16,429 nt of DNA from an uncultured Collinsella sp. (lineage in GTDB: Bacteria > Actinomycetota > Coriobacteriia > Coriobacteriales > Coriobacteriaceae). Under the pieces are notes generated by a model that was not told the origin of the DNA, ran no database searches, and saw only the letters and a program-made list of their open reading frames with translations. Below, in pieces: positions 7,242 through 13,266 of the stretch (the first letter of the stretch is position 1; each line of letters opens with the position of its first letter). A program made the translations under genes and the position numbers. The stretch lies in NCBI GenBank assembly GCA_900551555.1, contig URWC01000026.1:1-16429 (forward strand). The letters run 5' to 3'.

Positions 7242-7268
7242 ATGGATACGCCCGCAGCCGTGTATACT
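7242..7268 (+). promoter_or_regulatory. Conserved 26-nt motif and likely promoter upstream of rplC
   Basis: The stretch 7242-7267 differs at only two positions from 9107-9132 upstream of rplB. It ends in TATACT (7263-7268), a good -10 match, but no TTGACA-like -35 lies 16-18 bases upstream. It also holds a small hairpin, ATACG / CGTGT around CCCGCAGC. It probably sets transcription of the ribosomal cluster starting near 7275; promoter status is inferred from position and the -10. Confidence 0.45.
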
Positions 7269-7301
7269 AAACAGCTGTGTGTAACCAGGGGAGTATTCTG
7301 G

Positions 7302-7431
7302 CTGGACAAAATGCCTGCTTAATAGGGTTGTCAGGTAGTCCGGGCGAAATACAAGGCTGGGGAGCACGTCGTGTAAGTAGTGGTCCTCTAGGGGCGTACG
7401 CTCGGTGGTGTACGCATTGTCCCAAGACCAC
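7302..7431 (+). promoter_or_regulatory. Structured 5' leader upstream of rplC
   Basis: There is no gene between 7185 and 7460. Downstream of the likely promoter two hairpins can form. The first pairs 7302-7307 with 7338-7343 and, inside, CCTG (7314-7317) with CAGG (7332-7335). The second pairs GTGGTC (7380-7385) with GACCAC (7426-7431), then GGG (7391-7393) with CCC (7421-7423), then GCGTAC (7394-7399) with GTACGC (7410-7415). A long folded leader is what is expected of an autoregulated ribosomal protein operon; in E. coli L4 acts on the S10 leader. No T-box or known riboswitch motif was recognised. Confidence 0.45.
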
Positions 7432-7460
7432 GCGAGAGTTGGGATCATATCTTGATCAGC

Positions 7461-8072
7461 ATGATTCTCGGCCGCAAGATTGGCATGACCCAGGTTTGGG
7501 ACGAGGACGACAACGTCGTTCCCGTCACGGTCATCCAGGCTGGCCCCTGCGCTGTCTCGCAGGTTAAAACTCAGGCAACCGACGGCTATGACGCCGTCCA
7601 GATCGGTTTCGGCGACATCAAGGCCAAGAACGTGAACAAGCCCATGGCTGGTCACTTCGCCAAGGCTGGCGTCGAGCCTGTCCGTTTCCTTCGTGAGGTC
7701 CGCGTCGAGAACGGCGAGGAGCACAAGGTCGGCGAGGTCGTCACCGTCGCTGATTTCGCTGATGTCGAGAAGGTCGACGTCATCGGTACCTCCAAGGGTA
7801 AGGGCTTCCAGGGTCGCATCAAGCGCTGGGGTCAGCGCCGCGGTCCTATGACGCATGGTTCTCACTTCCAGCGTCACCCCGGTTCTATCGGTCAGTGCGC
7901 CTATCCTGCGCGCGTCCTCAAGGGCGTCAAGATGGCCGGTCACATGGGTAACGAGCGCGTTACCGTCAAGAACCTTTCCGTTGTCCGCATCGATGCCGAG
8001 CAGAACCTCATCTTGGTCAAGGGCGCTGTCCCGGGTGCCAAGAATGGTCTCGTCGCCATCCGTATGGCCTAA
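7461..8072 (+). CDS. rplC: 50S ribosomal protein L3 (uL3)
   Basis: L3 is an early-assembly protein of the large subunit that reaches into the peptidyl transferase region. The start MILGRKIGMTQVW is the family N-terminus; the central extension runs GFQGRIKRWGQRRGPMTHGS, followed by HPGSIGQ, whose Gln is the site methylated by PrmB in E. coli, and MAGHMGNERVTVKNL. About 203 residues is normal length. The ATG at 7461 gives the usual short N-terminus but has no clear ribosome site. An in-frame TTG at 7452 would add MIS and sits 8 bases after GGGA, so it is a real alternative. The gene opens the cluster; rpsJ, which usually precedes it, is not here. A long structured leader lies upstream. Confidence 0.96.
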   Translation: MILGRKIGMTQVWDEDDNVVPVTVIQAGPCAVSQVKTQATDGYDAVQIGFGDIKAKNVNKPMAGHFAKAGVEPVRFLREVRVENGEEHKVGEVVTVADFADVEKVDVIGTSKGKGFQGRIKRWGQRRGPMTHGSHFQRHPGSIGQCAYPARVLKGVKMAGHMGNERVTVKNLSVVRIDAEQNLILVKGAVPGAKNGLVAIRMA

Positions 8073-8118
8073 GGGCCCAGCCCATTTAGCCCAGCGTCAT
8101 ACCAAGGAGAACACTTAA

Positions 8119-8745
8119 ATGGCAAAGTTTGAAGTAAAGAACAGCGAGGGCAAGAAGGTCGCCGAGGCCGAGCTCGCCGCTGAGGTGTACGGCATCGAGC
8201 CGAACATCCACGTTATGCACCACATCGTCAAGTGCCAGATGGCCTCTTGGCGTCAGGGCACCCAGTCCGCTAAGGGCCGCTCTGAGGTTTCCGGTGGCGG
8301 CAAGAAGCCTTGGCGTCAGAAGGGCACCGGCCGTGCCCGCCAGGGTTCCATCCGTGCTGCCCAGTGGCGTCACGGTGGCGTTGTCTTCGCCCCCAAGCCC
8401 CGTTCCTACGCTAAGCGTATGAACAACAAGGAGGTCAAGCTGGCTATGCGCTCCGCGCTGTCCGCCAAGCTGGCCGATGGCGAGCTCGTGCTCGTCGACG
8501 ACTACGGCTTCGAGAAGCCTTCCACCAAGGCTGCCGTTGCCATGCTCAAGGCTCTCGGCCTTGAGGGCAAGCGTCTGACTATCATCGTTCGCGATGAGGA
8601 CGTCAACGCCTACCTGTCGTTCCGCAACATTCCCAAGACGTTCATCATCACTGCCGACGAGGCCAACACCTACGATCTCGTCAACAACAACGCCGTGCTG
8701 ATGCCCGCCGACATCGCCGCTCACTTCGGGGAGGTGCTTGCTTAA
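8119..8745 (+). CDS. rplD: 50S ribosomal protein L4 (uL4)
   Basis: L4 binds 23S rRNA domain I and lines the exit tunnel; in several bacteria it also represses its own operon. The 208-residue product has normal length. The diagnostic tunnel loop, GGGKKPWRQKGTGRARQGS followed by WRHGGVVFAPKPRSY, lies at about residues 56-95, and the C-terminal globular half contains KTFIITADEANTYDLVNNNAVL. The ATG at 8119 follows AAGGAGA (8104-8110) with 8 bases spacing. It is 46 bases after rplC and its stop directly abuts the rplW start. If the leader before rplC is an autoregulatory site, L4 is the first candidate ligand, by analogy with E. coli. Confidence 0.98.
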   Translation: MAKFEVKNSEGKKVAEAELAAEVYGIEPNIHVMHHIVKCQMASWRQGTQSAKGRSEVSGGGKKPWRQKGTGRARQGSIRAAQWRHGGVVFAPKPRSYAKRMNNKEVKLAMRSALSAKLADGELVLVDDYGFEKPSTKAAVAMLKALGLEGKRLTIIVRDEDVNAYLSFRNIPKTFIITADEANTYDLVNNNAVLMPADIAAHFGEVLA

Positions 8746-9033
8746 ATGACCGCCCACGAGATCATCATCCGTCCGATCGTGTCCGAGCGTTCCTTCTCCG
8801 GCATGGAGCAGAACAAGTACACGTTCGAGGTCGCCAAGGATGCTAACAAGTATCAGATCAAGGACGCTGTCGAGGAGATCTTCGGCGTCAAGGTCGTTCG
8901 CGTGAACACCCTGACGGTCAAGCCCAAGACCAAGCGCGTGCGCTATGTCGCCGGCAAGACCCGTTCTTGGAAGAAGGCCATCGTCACGCTGGCCGAGGGC
9001 GACACCATCGAGGTCTTTGGCAACCAGGCCTAA
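8746..9033 (+). CDS. rplW: 50S ribosomal protein L23 (uL23)
   Basis: L23 sits at the polypeptide exit and docks trigger factor and the signal recognition particle. The 95-residue product begins HEIIIRPIVSERSF, the family signature, and contains YTFEVAKDANKYQIKDAVEEIF and VNTLTVKPKTKRVRYVAGKT, typical of the RNA-binding fold. The ATG begins on the base after the rplD stop, and GGGGAGG inside the end of rplD supplies the ribosome site, so translation is probably coupled. A strong hairpin with a short T run lies just downstream, before rplB, so this gene may close a first transcription unit. Confidence 0.97.
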   Translation: MTAHEIIIRPIVSERSFSGMEQNKYTFEVAKDANKYQIKDAVEEIFGVKVVRVNTLTVKPKTKRVRYVAGKTRSWKKAIVTLAEGDTIEVFGNQA

Positions 9034-9050
9034 GACTCGCTGCTGTTGAG

Positions 9051-9095
9051 TGAGCTCATGCCTCCCAAATAGGGGAGGCGAGAGCTCAAGGTTTT
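9051..9095 (+). terminator. Hairpin with short T-run between rplW and rplB (terminator or attenuator)
   Basis: TGAGCTC (9051-9057) pairs with GAGCTCA (9082-9088), and inside it GCCTCCC (9060-9066) pairs with GGGAGGC (9073-9079) around AAATAG. This gives 14 base pairs with one 2x2 internal loop. AAGG then TTTT (9092-9095) follow. The T-run is short and offset, so termination may be partial, which would lower expression downstream or require the second start motif at 9107. Confidence 0.6.
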
Positions 9096-9106
9096 GGGCG
9101 TATAAA

Positions 9107-9132
9107 ATGGACACGCCCGGAGCCGTGTATAC
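9107..9132 (+). promoter_or_regulatory. Second copy of the 26-nt motif, upstream of rplB
   Basis: This stretch matches 7242-7267 at 24 of 26 positions. The stem ACACG / CGTGT around CCCGGAGC is kept; the other copy has T in place of the second base (ATACG), which still pairs as G-U. It ends in TATACG, a weaker -10 than the TATACT of the first copy; TATAAA at 9101-9106 is an alternative. It lies just after the rplW hairpin and is a candidate internal promoter or regulator-binding site. Confidence 0.4.
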
Positions 9133-9142
9133 GTCCGGTGTC

Positions 9143-9209
9143 ATCGCACCCGAGGCAGAACCTCGAATCCCTGTCTGCGATGGCTAACGGATTCCTATTG
9201 AAAGGGATT
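9143..9209 (+). promoter_or_regulatory. Folded leader of rplB with possible masking of its ribosome binding site
   Basis: ATCGCA (9143-9148) pairs with TGCGAT (9176-9181), enclosing the hairpin CGAGG / CCTCG (9151-9155 with 9161-9165). AATCCC (9166-9171) can pair with GGGATT (9204-9209), which overlaps the rplB ribosome site, or its first five bases with GGATT (9189-9193). The two pairings exclude each other, so a switch is conceivable. These are hand-found pairings without a folding calculation. Confidence 0.3.
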
Positions 9210-9212
9210 GTA

Positions 9213-10043
9213 ATGGCTGTAAAGCACCTTAAGCCGACCTCCGCTGGTAGGCGTTGGCAGACGATCTCCGACTTCTCCGAGATCACCTGCACCAAGCCCG
9301 AGAAGTCTCTTCTCGAGCCCCTGCCCAAGAAGGCCGGTCGTAACAACAACGGCCGCATCACCACCCGCCACCAGGGCGGCGGCGTGAAGCGTCGTTACCG
9401 CGTGATCGACTTCAAGCGCAACAAGGACGGCGTGCCCGCCAAGGTTGCCACGATCGAGTACGATCCGAACCGTTCCGCTCGCATCGCTCTGCTGCACTAC
9501 GCTGACGGTGAGAAGCGCTACATCCTGGCCCCCAAGGGCCTCGAGGTCGGTCAGACCGTCATGTCCGGTTCTGACGCCGACATCAAGCCGGGCAACGCTC
9601 TGCCCCTCGCTGACATCCCCGTCGGTACGCTCATCCACGCCGTCGAGTTCCAGCCGGGCAAGGGCGCTGCTATCGCCCGTTCCGCCGGTAACTCCTGCCA
9701 GCTGATGGGTAAGGAGGGCAAGTACGCTATCGTCCGTATGCCTTCCTCCGAGATGCGCCGCATCCTCGTTACCTGCCGCGCCACCGTCGGTGAGGTCGGC
9801 AACGCCGATCACTCCAACATCGTCATCGGCAAGGCCGGCCGTAAGCGTCACATGAACGTGCGCCCGACCGTCCGCGGTACCGTCATGAACCCTGTCGACC
9901 ACCCGCACGGCGGTGGCGAGGGCAAGAACCACACCTCTGGTCGTCCCTCTGTTACCCCCTGGGGTAAGCCGACGAAGGGCCTTCGTACGCGCAAGAAGAA
10001 GAAGGTCTCGAACCAGCACATCATTCGTCGCCGTAAGAAGTAA
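9213..10043 (+). CDS. rplB: 50S ribosomal protein L2 (uL2)
   Basis: L2 is a core large-subunit protein near the peptidyl transferase centre and helps join the subunits. The 276-residue product is close to the E. coli length. It opens MAVKHLKPTSAGRRW and carries NNNGRITTRHQGGGVKRRYR, DPNRSARIALLHYADGEKRY and, at about 227-235, PVDHPHGGG, which holds the conserved histidine important for activity. KKKKVSNQHIIRRRKK ends the basic tail. The start is ATG 9213 with GAAAGGGA at 9199-9206; a longer frame from 9138 has extra N-terminal residues unlike any L2. A 179-base gap separates it from rplW, the largest but one in the cluster, containing a hairpin, the repeated 26-nt motif and a folded leader. 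Confidence 0.98.
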   Translation: MAVKHLKPTSAGRRWQTISDFSEITCTKPEKSLLEPLPKKAGRNNNGRITTRHQGGGVKRRYRVIDFKRNKDGVPAKVATIEYDPNRSARIALLHYADGEKRYILAPKGLEVGQTVMSGSDADIKPGNALPLADIPVGTLIHAVEFQPGKGAAIARSAGNSCQLMGKEGKYAIVRMPSSEMRRILVTCRATVGEVGNADHSNIVIGKAGRKRHMNVRPTVRGTVMNPVDHPHGGGEGKNHTSGRPSVTPWGKPTKGLRTRKKKKVSNQHIIRRRKK

Positions 10044-10075
10044 TTTCGGATACCGAGTTTTAGGAGAAAGCACTT

Positions 10076-10336
10076 ATGAGCAGAAGTCTCAAAAAGGGCC
10101 CGTTCGTGGAGACTCGCCTTCTCTCGCGTATCACCGCGATGAACGAGGCTGGCAAGAAGGACGTCGTGAAGACCTGGTCCCGCGCGTCCACCATCTTCCC
10201 CGAGATGGTTGGTCACACCATCGCCGTCCACGACGGCCGCAAGCATGTGCCCGTGTATGTTACCGAGTCCATGGTTGGTCACAAGCTCGGCGAGTTCGCG
10301 CCGACTCGTACGTTCCGTGGCCACAAGGCCAAATAG
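10076..10336 (+). CDS. rpsS: 30S ribosomal protein S19 (uS19)
   Basis: S19 sits in the head of the small subunit with S13 and contacts the A-site region and the inter-subunit bridge. The 86-residue product begins MSRSLKKGPFVETRLL and includes KTWSRASTIFPEMVGHTIAVHDGRKHVPVYVTE and GHKLGEFAPTRTFRGH, all family hallmarks. The ATG at 10076 follows AGGAGA (10062-10067) at 8 bases. Gaps of 32 bases to rplB and 14 to rplV indicate a single operon. Confidence 0.98.
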   Translation: MSRSLKKGPFVETRLLSRITAMNEAGKKDVVKTWSRASTIFPEMVGHTIAVHDGRKHVPVYVTESMVGHKLGEFAPTRTFRGHKAK

Positions 10337-10350
10337 GGGGTTAACCGTAA

Positions 10351-10722
10351 ATGGCAACTAAGTCTATTGAAACTGAGGCCACCGAGGTTCGCGCCGTCGC
10401 TAAGTACGTGCGTGTTTCCCCCAGCAAGGCCCGCCTGGTGGTCGATCTGATCCGCCGCAAGCCTGTCGCTCAGGCCTTCGACATCCTCCACTTCTGCGAC
10501 CGCGCCGTCGCCGTGGATGTCGAGAAGGTTCTCCGTTCCGCCGTTGCGAACGCCGAGAACAACAATGGTCTGCGTGCCGACAACCTGGTTGTCGCCGCTG
10601 CCTATGTTGACGAGGGTCCGACGCTTAAGCGCATCCGTCCCCGCGCCAAGGGTTCCGCTTCTCGCATTCTGAAGCGTACTTCCCACATCACCGTCGTCGT
10701 TGCTCCTCGAAAGGAGGCGTAA
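10351..10722 (+). CDS. rplV: 50S ribosomal protein L22 (uL22)
   Basis: L22 contacts all domains of 23S rRNA, and its beta-hairpin lines the exit tunnel, where macrolide-resistance changes occur. The 123-residue product contains VRVSPSKARLVVDLIRRKPV, then ANAENNNGLRADNLVVAAAYVDEGPTLKRIRPRAKGSA, the tunnel hairpin region, and ends THITVVVAPRKEA. About ten extra residues at the N-terminus before the conserved AKYVRVSP are modest. AGGGGG (10335-10340) is 10 bases before the ATG. No change from the family pattern is visible in the hairpin. Confidence 0.98.
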   Translation: MATKSIETEATEVRAVAKYVRVSPSKARLVVDLIRRKPVAQAFDILHFCDRAVAVDVEKVLRSAVANAENNNGLRADNLVVAAAYVDEGPTLKRIRPRAKGSASRILKRTSHITVVVAPRKEA

Positions 10723-10728
10723 AGCTGT

Positions 10729-11439
10729 ATGGGTCAGAAAGTCTACCCCACCGGCTTCCGTCTTGGCATCACCGAGAACTGGCGCTCCCGCTGGTTCGCA
10801 GAGAAGGATTACGCTAAGACCCTCGGTAACGATCTCGAGATCCGCAAGTACCTCGAGAAGCGTCTTTCCCGCGCAGCTGTCTCCCGCGTCGAGATCGAGC
10901 GCGCTGGCGACAAGGTGAAGGTCATCATCCTCACCGCTCGCCCCGGCGTTGTCATCGGTAAGAAGGGTGCCGAGATCGATACCCTCCGCACCGAGCTCGA
11001 GAAGGTCGCTGGCGTCTCCAAGGGCCAGCTCTCCGTCGACGTTGTCGAGATCAAGCGCCCCGAGCTCGACGCCAACCTCGTTGCTCAGTCCATCGCTGAG
11101 CAGCTCGAGGGCCGCGTTGCCTTCCGTCGCGCTATGCGCAAGGCTGTCCAGTCCGCCCGCAAGGCCGGCGCCAAGGGCATCCGTATCCAGTGCTCCGGTC
11201 GTCTCGGCGGTGCCGAGATGGGCCGTCGTGAGTGGTACCGTGAGGGTCGCGTGCCTCTGCACACCCTCCGCGCCAAGATCGACTACGGCACGGCTGTCGC
11301 CAGCACCACCATGGGTGCCTGCGGCGTGAAGGTCTGGATCTACCTGGGCGAGAAGCTCCCGGGCCAGCCTGTTCCCAACCCTGCACTCGAGGGCTCTTCC
11401 CGTCCTCGTCGTCGTAACTCCGAGAGGAGGGGTCAGTAG
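10729..11439 (+). CDS. rpsC: 30S ribosomal protein S3 (uS3)
   Basis: S3 lies at the mRNA entry of the small subunit and has helicase-like and RNA-binding activity there. The 236-residue product opens MGQKVYPTGFRLGITENWRS. A type II KH domain includes RPGVVIGKKGAEIDTLRTEL with the GxxG loop (GKKG), and the C-terminal domain has AMRKAVQSARKAGAKGIRI, GRLGGAEMGRREWYREGRVP and GTAVASTTMGACGVKVWIY. Length is close to the E. coli protein. AAGGAGG at 10710-10716, within the end of rplV, is the likely ribosome site, somewhat far at 12 bases. The stop codon overlaps the GTG start of rplP by one base. Confidence 0.98.
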   Translation: MGQKVYPTGFRLGITENWRSRWFAEKDYAKTLGNDLEIRKYLEKRLSRAAVSRVEIERAGDKVKVIILTARPGVVIGKKGAEIDTLRTELEKVAGVSKGQLSVDVVEIKRPELDANLVAQSIAEQLEGRVAFRRAMRKAVQSARKAGAKGIRIQCSGRLGGAEMGRREWYREGRVPLHTLRAKIDYGTAVASTTMGACGVKVWIYLGEKLPGQPVPNPALEGSSRPRRRNSERRGQ

Positions 11440-11942
11440 TGCTTGCCCCTAAGCGTATTCTTCACCGCAAGGTGCAGCGTGGCTCCATGAAGGGCCAGGC
11501 CAAGGGTAATACCGAGCTGCATTTCGGCGAGTTTGGTATCCAGGCTCTCGAGGCCCATTGGATCACCAACCGTCAGATCGAGGCCGCTCGTATTGCCATG
11601 ACCCGCTACATGAAGCGTGGCGGTCGTGTCTACATCACGATCTTCCCCGATAAGCCCATCACCAAGAAGCCTGCCGAGACTCGCATGGGTTCTGGTAAGG
11701 GTAACCCCGAGGAGTGGGTGGCCGTCGTCAAGCCCGGCCGCATCATGTTCGAGGTCAAGGGCGTGCCCGAGGAGGTCGCTCGCGAGGCTCTGCGTCTTGC
11801 ACAGCACAAGCTTCCCATCAAGACCAAGATTGTTGCTGCCAAGAACGCTGAGCAGCGCATCCAGAAGGAGATGGCTGAGGAGGCCGCTCTCGAGGCCAAG
11901 TGGGCTGCTGAGGACGCCGCCGCCGCCAAGGAGGAGAACTAA
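11439..11942 (+). CDS. rplP: 50S ribosomal protein L16 (uL16) with acidic C-terminal extension
   Basis: L16 organises the A- and P-site tRNA environment of the large subunit. The family core is clear: MLAPKRILHRKVQRGSMKG, GNTELHFGEFGIQALEAHWI, RYMKRGGRVYITIFPDKPIT, RMGSGKGNPEEWVAVVKPGR and ALRLAQHKLPIKTKIV. The product is 167 residues, against about 137 usually; from around residue 135 it adds a run rich in Ala, Glu and Lys (EMAEEAALEAKWAAEDAAAA), probably a helical tail. The start is GTG at 11439, sharing its G with the rpsC stop, with GAGGAGGGG just upstream. The stop overlaps the rpmC ATG by one base, so rpsC-rplP-rpmC are likely translationally coupled. Confidence 0.97.
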   Translation: MLAPKRILHRKVQRGSMKGQAKGNTELHFGEFGIQALEAHWITNRQIEAARIAMTRYMKRGGRVYITIFPDKPITKKPAETRMGSGKGNPEEWVAVVKPGRIMFEVKGVPEEVAREALRLAQHKLPIKTKIVAAKNAEQRIQKEMAEEAALEAKWAAEDAAAAKEEN

Positions 11943-12157
11943 TGAAGCCCGCAGAGATTCGTGAGCTCTCGGACGCTCAGCTCGTTGAGAAGCTGAAGGA
12001 AATGCGCGCCGAGCTCTTTAACCTTCGTTTCCAGATGGCCACCAGCCAGCTGGACAACACCGCTCGCGTCAACACCGTGAAGAAGGACATCGCTCGCGTC
12101 CTCACGGAGCAGCGCGCCCGCGAGATCGCAGCGGAGAAGTCCGCTGTCGCCGAGTAG
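11942..12157 (+). CDS. rpmC: 50S ribosomal protein L29 (uL29)
   Basis: L29 is a small two-helix protein next to L23 at the tunnel exit. The 71-residue product, MKPAEIRELSDAQLVEKLKE onward, contains ELFNLRFQMATSQLDNTARVNTVKKDIARVLTEQ with the conserved LFNLRFQ and KKDIAR parts. The ATG overlaps the rplP stop by one base. Length is within the family range, with a short acidic tail. Confidence 0.97.
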   Translation: MKPAEIRELSDAQLVEKLKEMRAELFNLRFQMATSQLDNTARVNTVKKDIARVLTEQRAREIAAEKSAVAE

Positions 12158-12173
12158 GACCTAAGGAGAGAAC

Positions 12174-12434
12174 ATGACTGATTCGCGTAACTCGCGTAAG
12201 GTCCGTACGGGTGTCGTTACCTCCGTCTCCGGTGCCAAGACCATCGTTGTCACCATCACCGAGCGCAAGCGTCACCCCAAGTACGGCAAGATGATGACCA
12301 GCTCCAAGAAGCTGCACGCTCACGACGAGGAGTGCACGGCTGGCGTGGGCGATACCGTCCGCGTTATGGAGACCCGTCCTATGTCCAAGATGAAGCGCTG
12401 GCGCCTCATCGAGGTCGTCGAGCGCGCTAAATAA
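12174..12434 (+). CDS. rpsQ: 30S ribosomal protein S17 (uS17)
   Basis: S17 is a primary 16S rRNA-binding OB-fold protein of the small subunit body. The 86-residue product contains RKVRTGVVTSVSGAKTIVVT, RKRHPKYGKMMTSSKKLHAHDE, GDTVRVMETRPMSKMKRWRL and ends in the usual basic-acidic tail. AAGGAGAG precedes the ATG at 12174. A 118-base non-coding gap follows before rplN, with a structured sequence that may separate it from the rplN-rplX unit. Confidence 0.97.
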   Translation: MTDSRNSRKVRTGVVTSVSGAKTIVVTITERKRHPKYGKMMTSSKKLHAHDEECTAGVGDTVRVMETRPMSKMKRWRLIEVVERAK

Positions 12435-12461
12435 GCAGTCGCTCTTACGACTTGTACGTTT

Positions 12462-12542
12462 CCGAAGATGTGCGTATGCCTGGCTTGCATACCACAGGCC
12501 GTATAAAGGCAGCGCACCTCTCTTCGGTTCTTAGTTCGGAGG
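12462..12542 (+). promoter_or_regulatory. Three-way-junction-like structured leader between rpsQ and rplN
   Basis: CCGAAGA (12462-12468) pairs with TCTTCGG (12521-12527), and next GTGCG (12470-12474) pairs with CGCAC (12513-12517). Within this closing stem are two hairpins: TATGC (12475-12479) with GCATA (12487-12491), and GCC (12498-12500) with GGC (12508-12510). CCGAA can also pair with a second TTCGG (12535-12539) that overlaps the rplN ribosome site GGAGG (12538-12542). TATAAA at 12502-12507 could be a -10 box instead. The candidate is a ribosomal-protein leader or an internal promoter; no such motif was recognised from memory. Confidence 0.4.
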
Positions 12543-12552
12543 AACATCTACC

Positions 12553-12921
12553 ATGATTCAGATGCAAACCATGCTGAACGTCGCCGACAACTCCGGCGCT
12601 CGCAAGATTCGCTGCATCAAGGTGCTTGGCGGTTCCAAGCGTCGTTATGCAGGCATCGGCGATGTGTTCATCGGTGCTGTCCAGGAGGCTACCCCTGGCG
12701 CCAACGTCAAGAAGAAGGACGTTGTCCGTTGCGTCGTCGTTCGCACCGTTAAGGAGATCCGCCGCAAGGATGGCTCCTACATTCGCTTTGATGAGAACGC
12801 CTGCGTTGTCATCAACAACGATGGTTCGCCCGTCGGCACCCGTATCTTCGGGCCCGTCGCTCGCGAGCTTCGTGACAAGAAGTACATGAAGATCGTCTCG
12901 CTCGCTCCCGAGACCCTGTAG
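12553..12921 (+). CDS. rplN: 50S ribosomal protein L14 (uL14)
   Basis: L14 forms part of the inter-subunit interface and binds the RsfS silencing factor in many bacteria. The 122-residue product matches the family end to end: MIQMQTMLNVADNSGARKI, CIKVLGGSKRRYAGIGDVF, DENACVVINNDGSPVGTRIF and PVARELRDKKYMKIVSLAPE. The ribosome site CGGAGGA lies 9 bases or so before the ATG at 12553. It normally opens the spc operon, which fits the control-like sequence in the gap before it. Confidence 0.98.
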   Translation: MIQMQTMLNVADNSGARKIRCIKVLGGSKRRYAGIGDVFIGAVQEATPGANVKKKDVVRCVVVRTVKEIRRKDGSYIRFDENACVVINNDGSPVGTRIFGPVARELRDKKYMKIVSLAPETL

Positions 12922-12934
12922 TTAGGGGAGATAT

Positions 12935-13240
12935 ATGTATATCAAGAAGGGCGATAAGGTCCAGGTTCTCTCTGGTAAGGATCGCGGCAAGCAGGGCGTT
13001 GTCCTGCGTGCTCTCCCCGCCGAGAACAAGGTCGTTGTCGAGGGCGTTTCGGTCGTCAAGAAGGCCGTCAAGCCCAACGCTGCCAACCAGCAGGGCGGCA
13101 TCGTTTCGCAGGAGGCTCCTATCGACGCCTCCAACGTCAATCTCGTTTGCCCCGAGTGCGGTAAGGTTACCCGCGTCGCTCACGAGAAGGACGGCAAGAA
13201 CAAGCTGCGCGTCTGCAAGAAGTGCGGCCACAAGTTCTAA
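12935..13240 (+). CDS. rplX: 50S ribosomal protein L24 (uL24), zinc-ribbon form
   Basis: L24 starts assembly of the large subunit by binding 23S rRNA near its 5' end. The 101-residue product begins MYIKKGDKVQVLSGKDRGKQG, the KOW motif, followed by GVSVVKKAVKPNAANQQGGIV and ending in CPECGKVTRV...RVCKKCGHKF. The two Cys-x2-Cys pairs suggest a zinc ribbon, as in the C+ forms of several ribosomal proteins; many bacterial L24 proteins keep only part of it. GGGGAG lies 4 bases before the ATG. A strong terminator follows within 60 bases, so rplE, which normally comes next, is not adjacent. Confidence 0.97.
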   Translation: MYIKKGDKVQVLSGKDRGKQGVVLRALPAENKVVVEGVSVVKKAVKPNAANQQGGIVSQEAPIDASNVNLVCPECGKVTRVAHEKDGKNKLRVCKKCGHKF

Positions 13241-13266
13241 GCTGCCCGCAACATCAAGTTGCTAGC

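Noticed and set aside
7277..7460. A possible small gene, or a displaced rpsJ, in the rplC leader
   Set aside because: No frame here resembles S10, and the one open frame runs out of phase into rplC with no ribosome site; hairpins fit the stretch better.
7269..7460. T-box or metabolite riboswitch before rplC
   Set aside because: No T-box sequence or known riboswitch core was seen; a ribosomal protein leader is the simpler idea.
8086..9144. A 352-codon minus-strand open frame over rplD and rplW, and similar ones over rplC, rplB, rplV/rpsC and the oxidoreductase
   Set aside because: They lie opposite ribosomal and enzyme genes of certain identity; strong codon bias removes stops on the other strand. 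No recognisable domains.
9138..9212. A 25-residue N-terminal extension of L2
   Set aside because: No L2 has it, and ATG 9213 has a well-placed GAAAGGGA.
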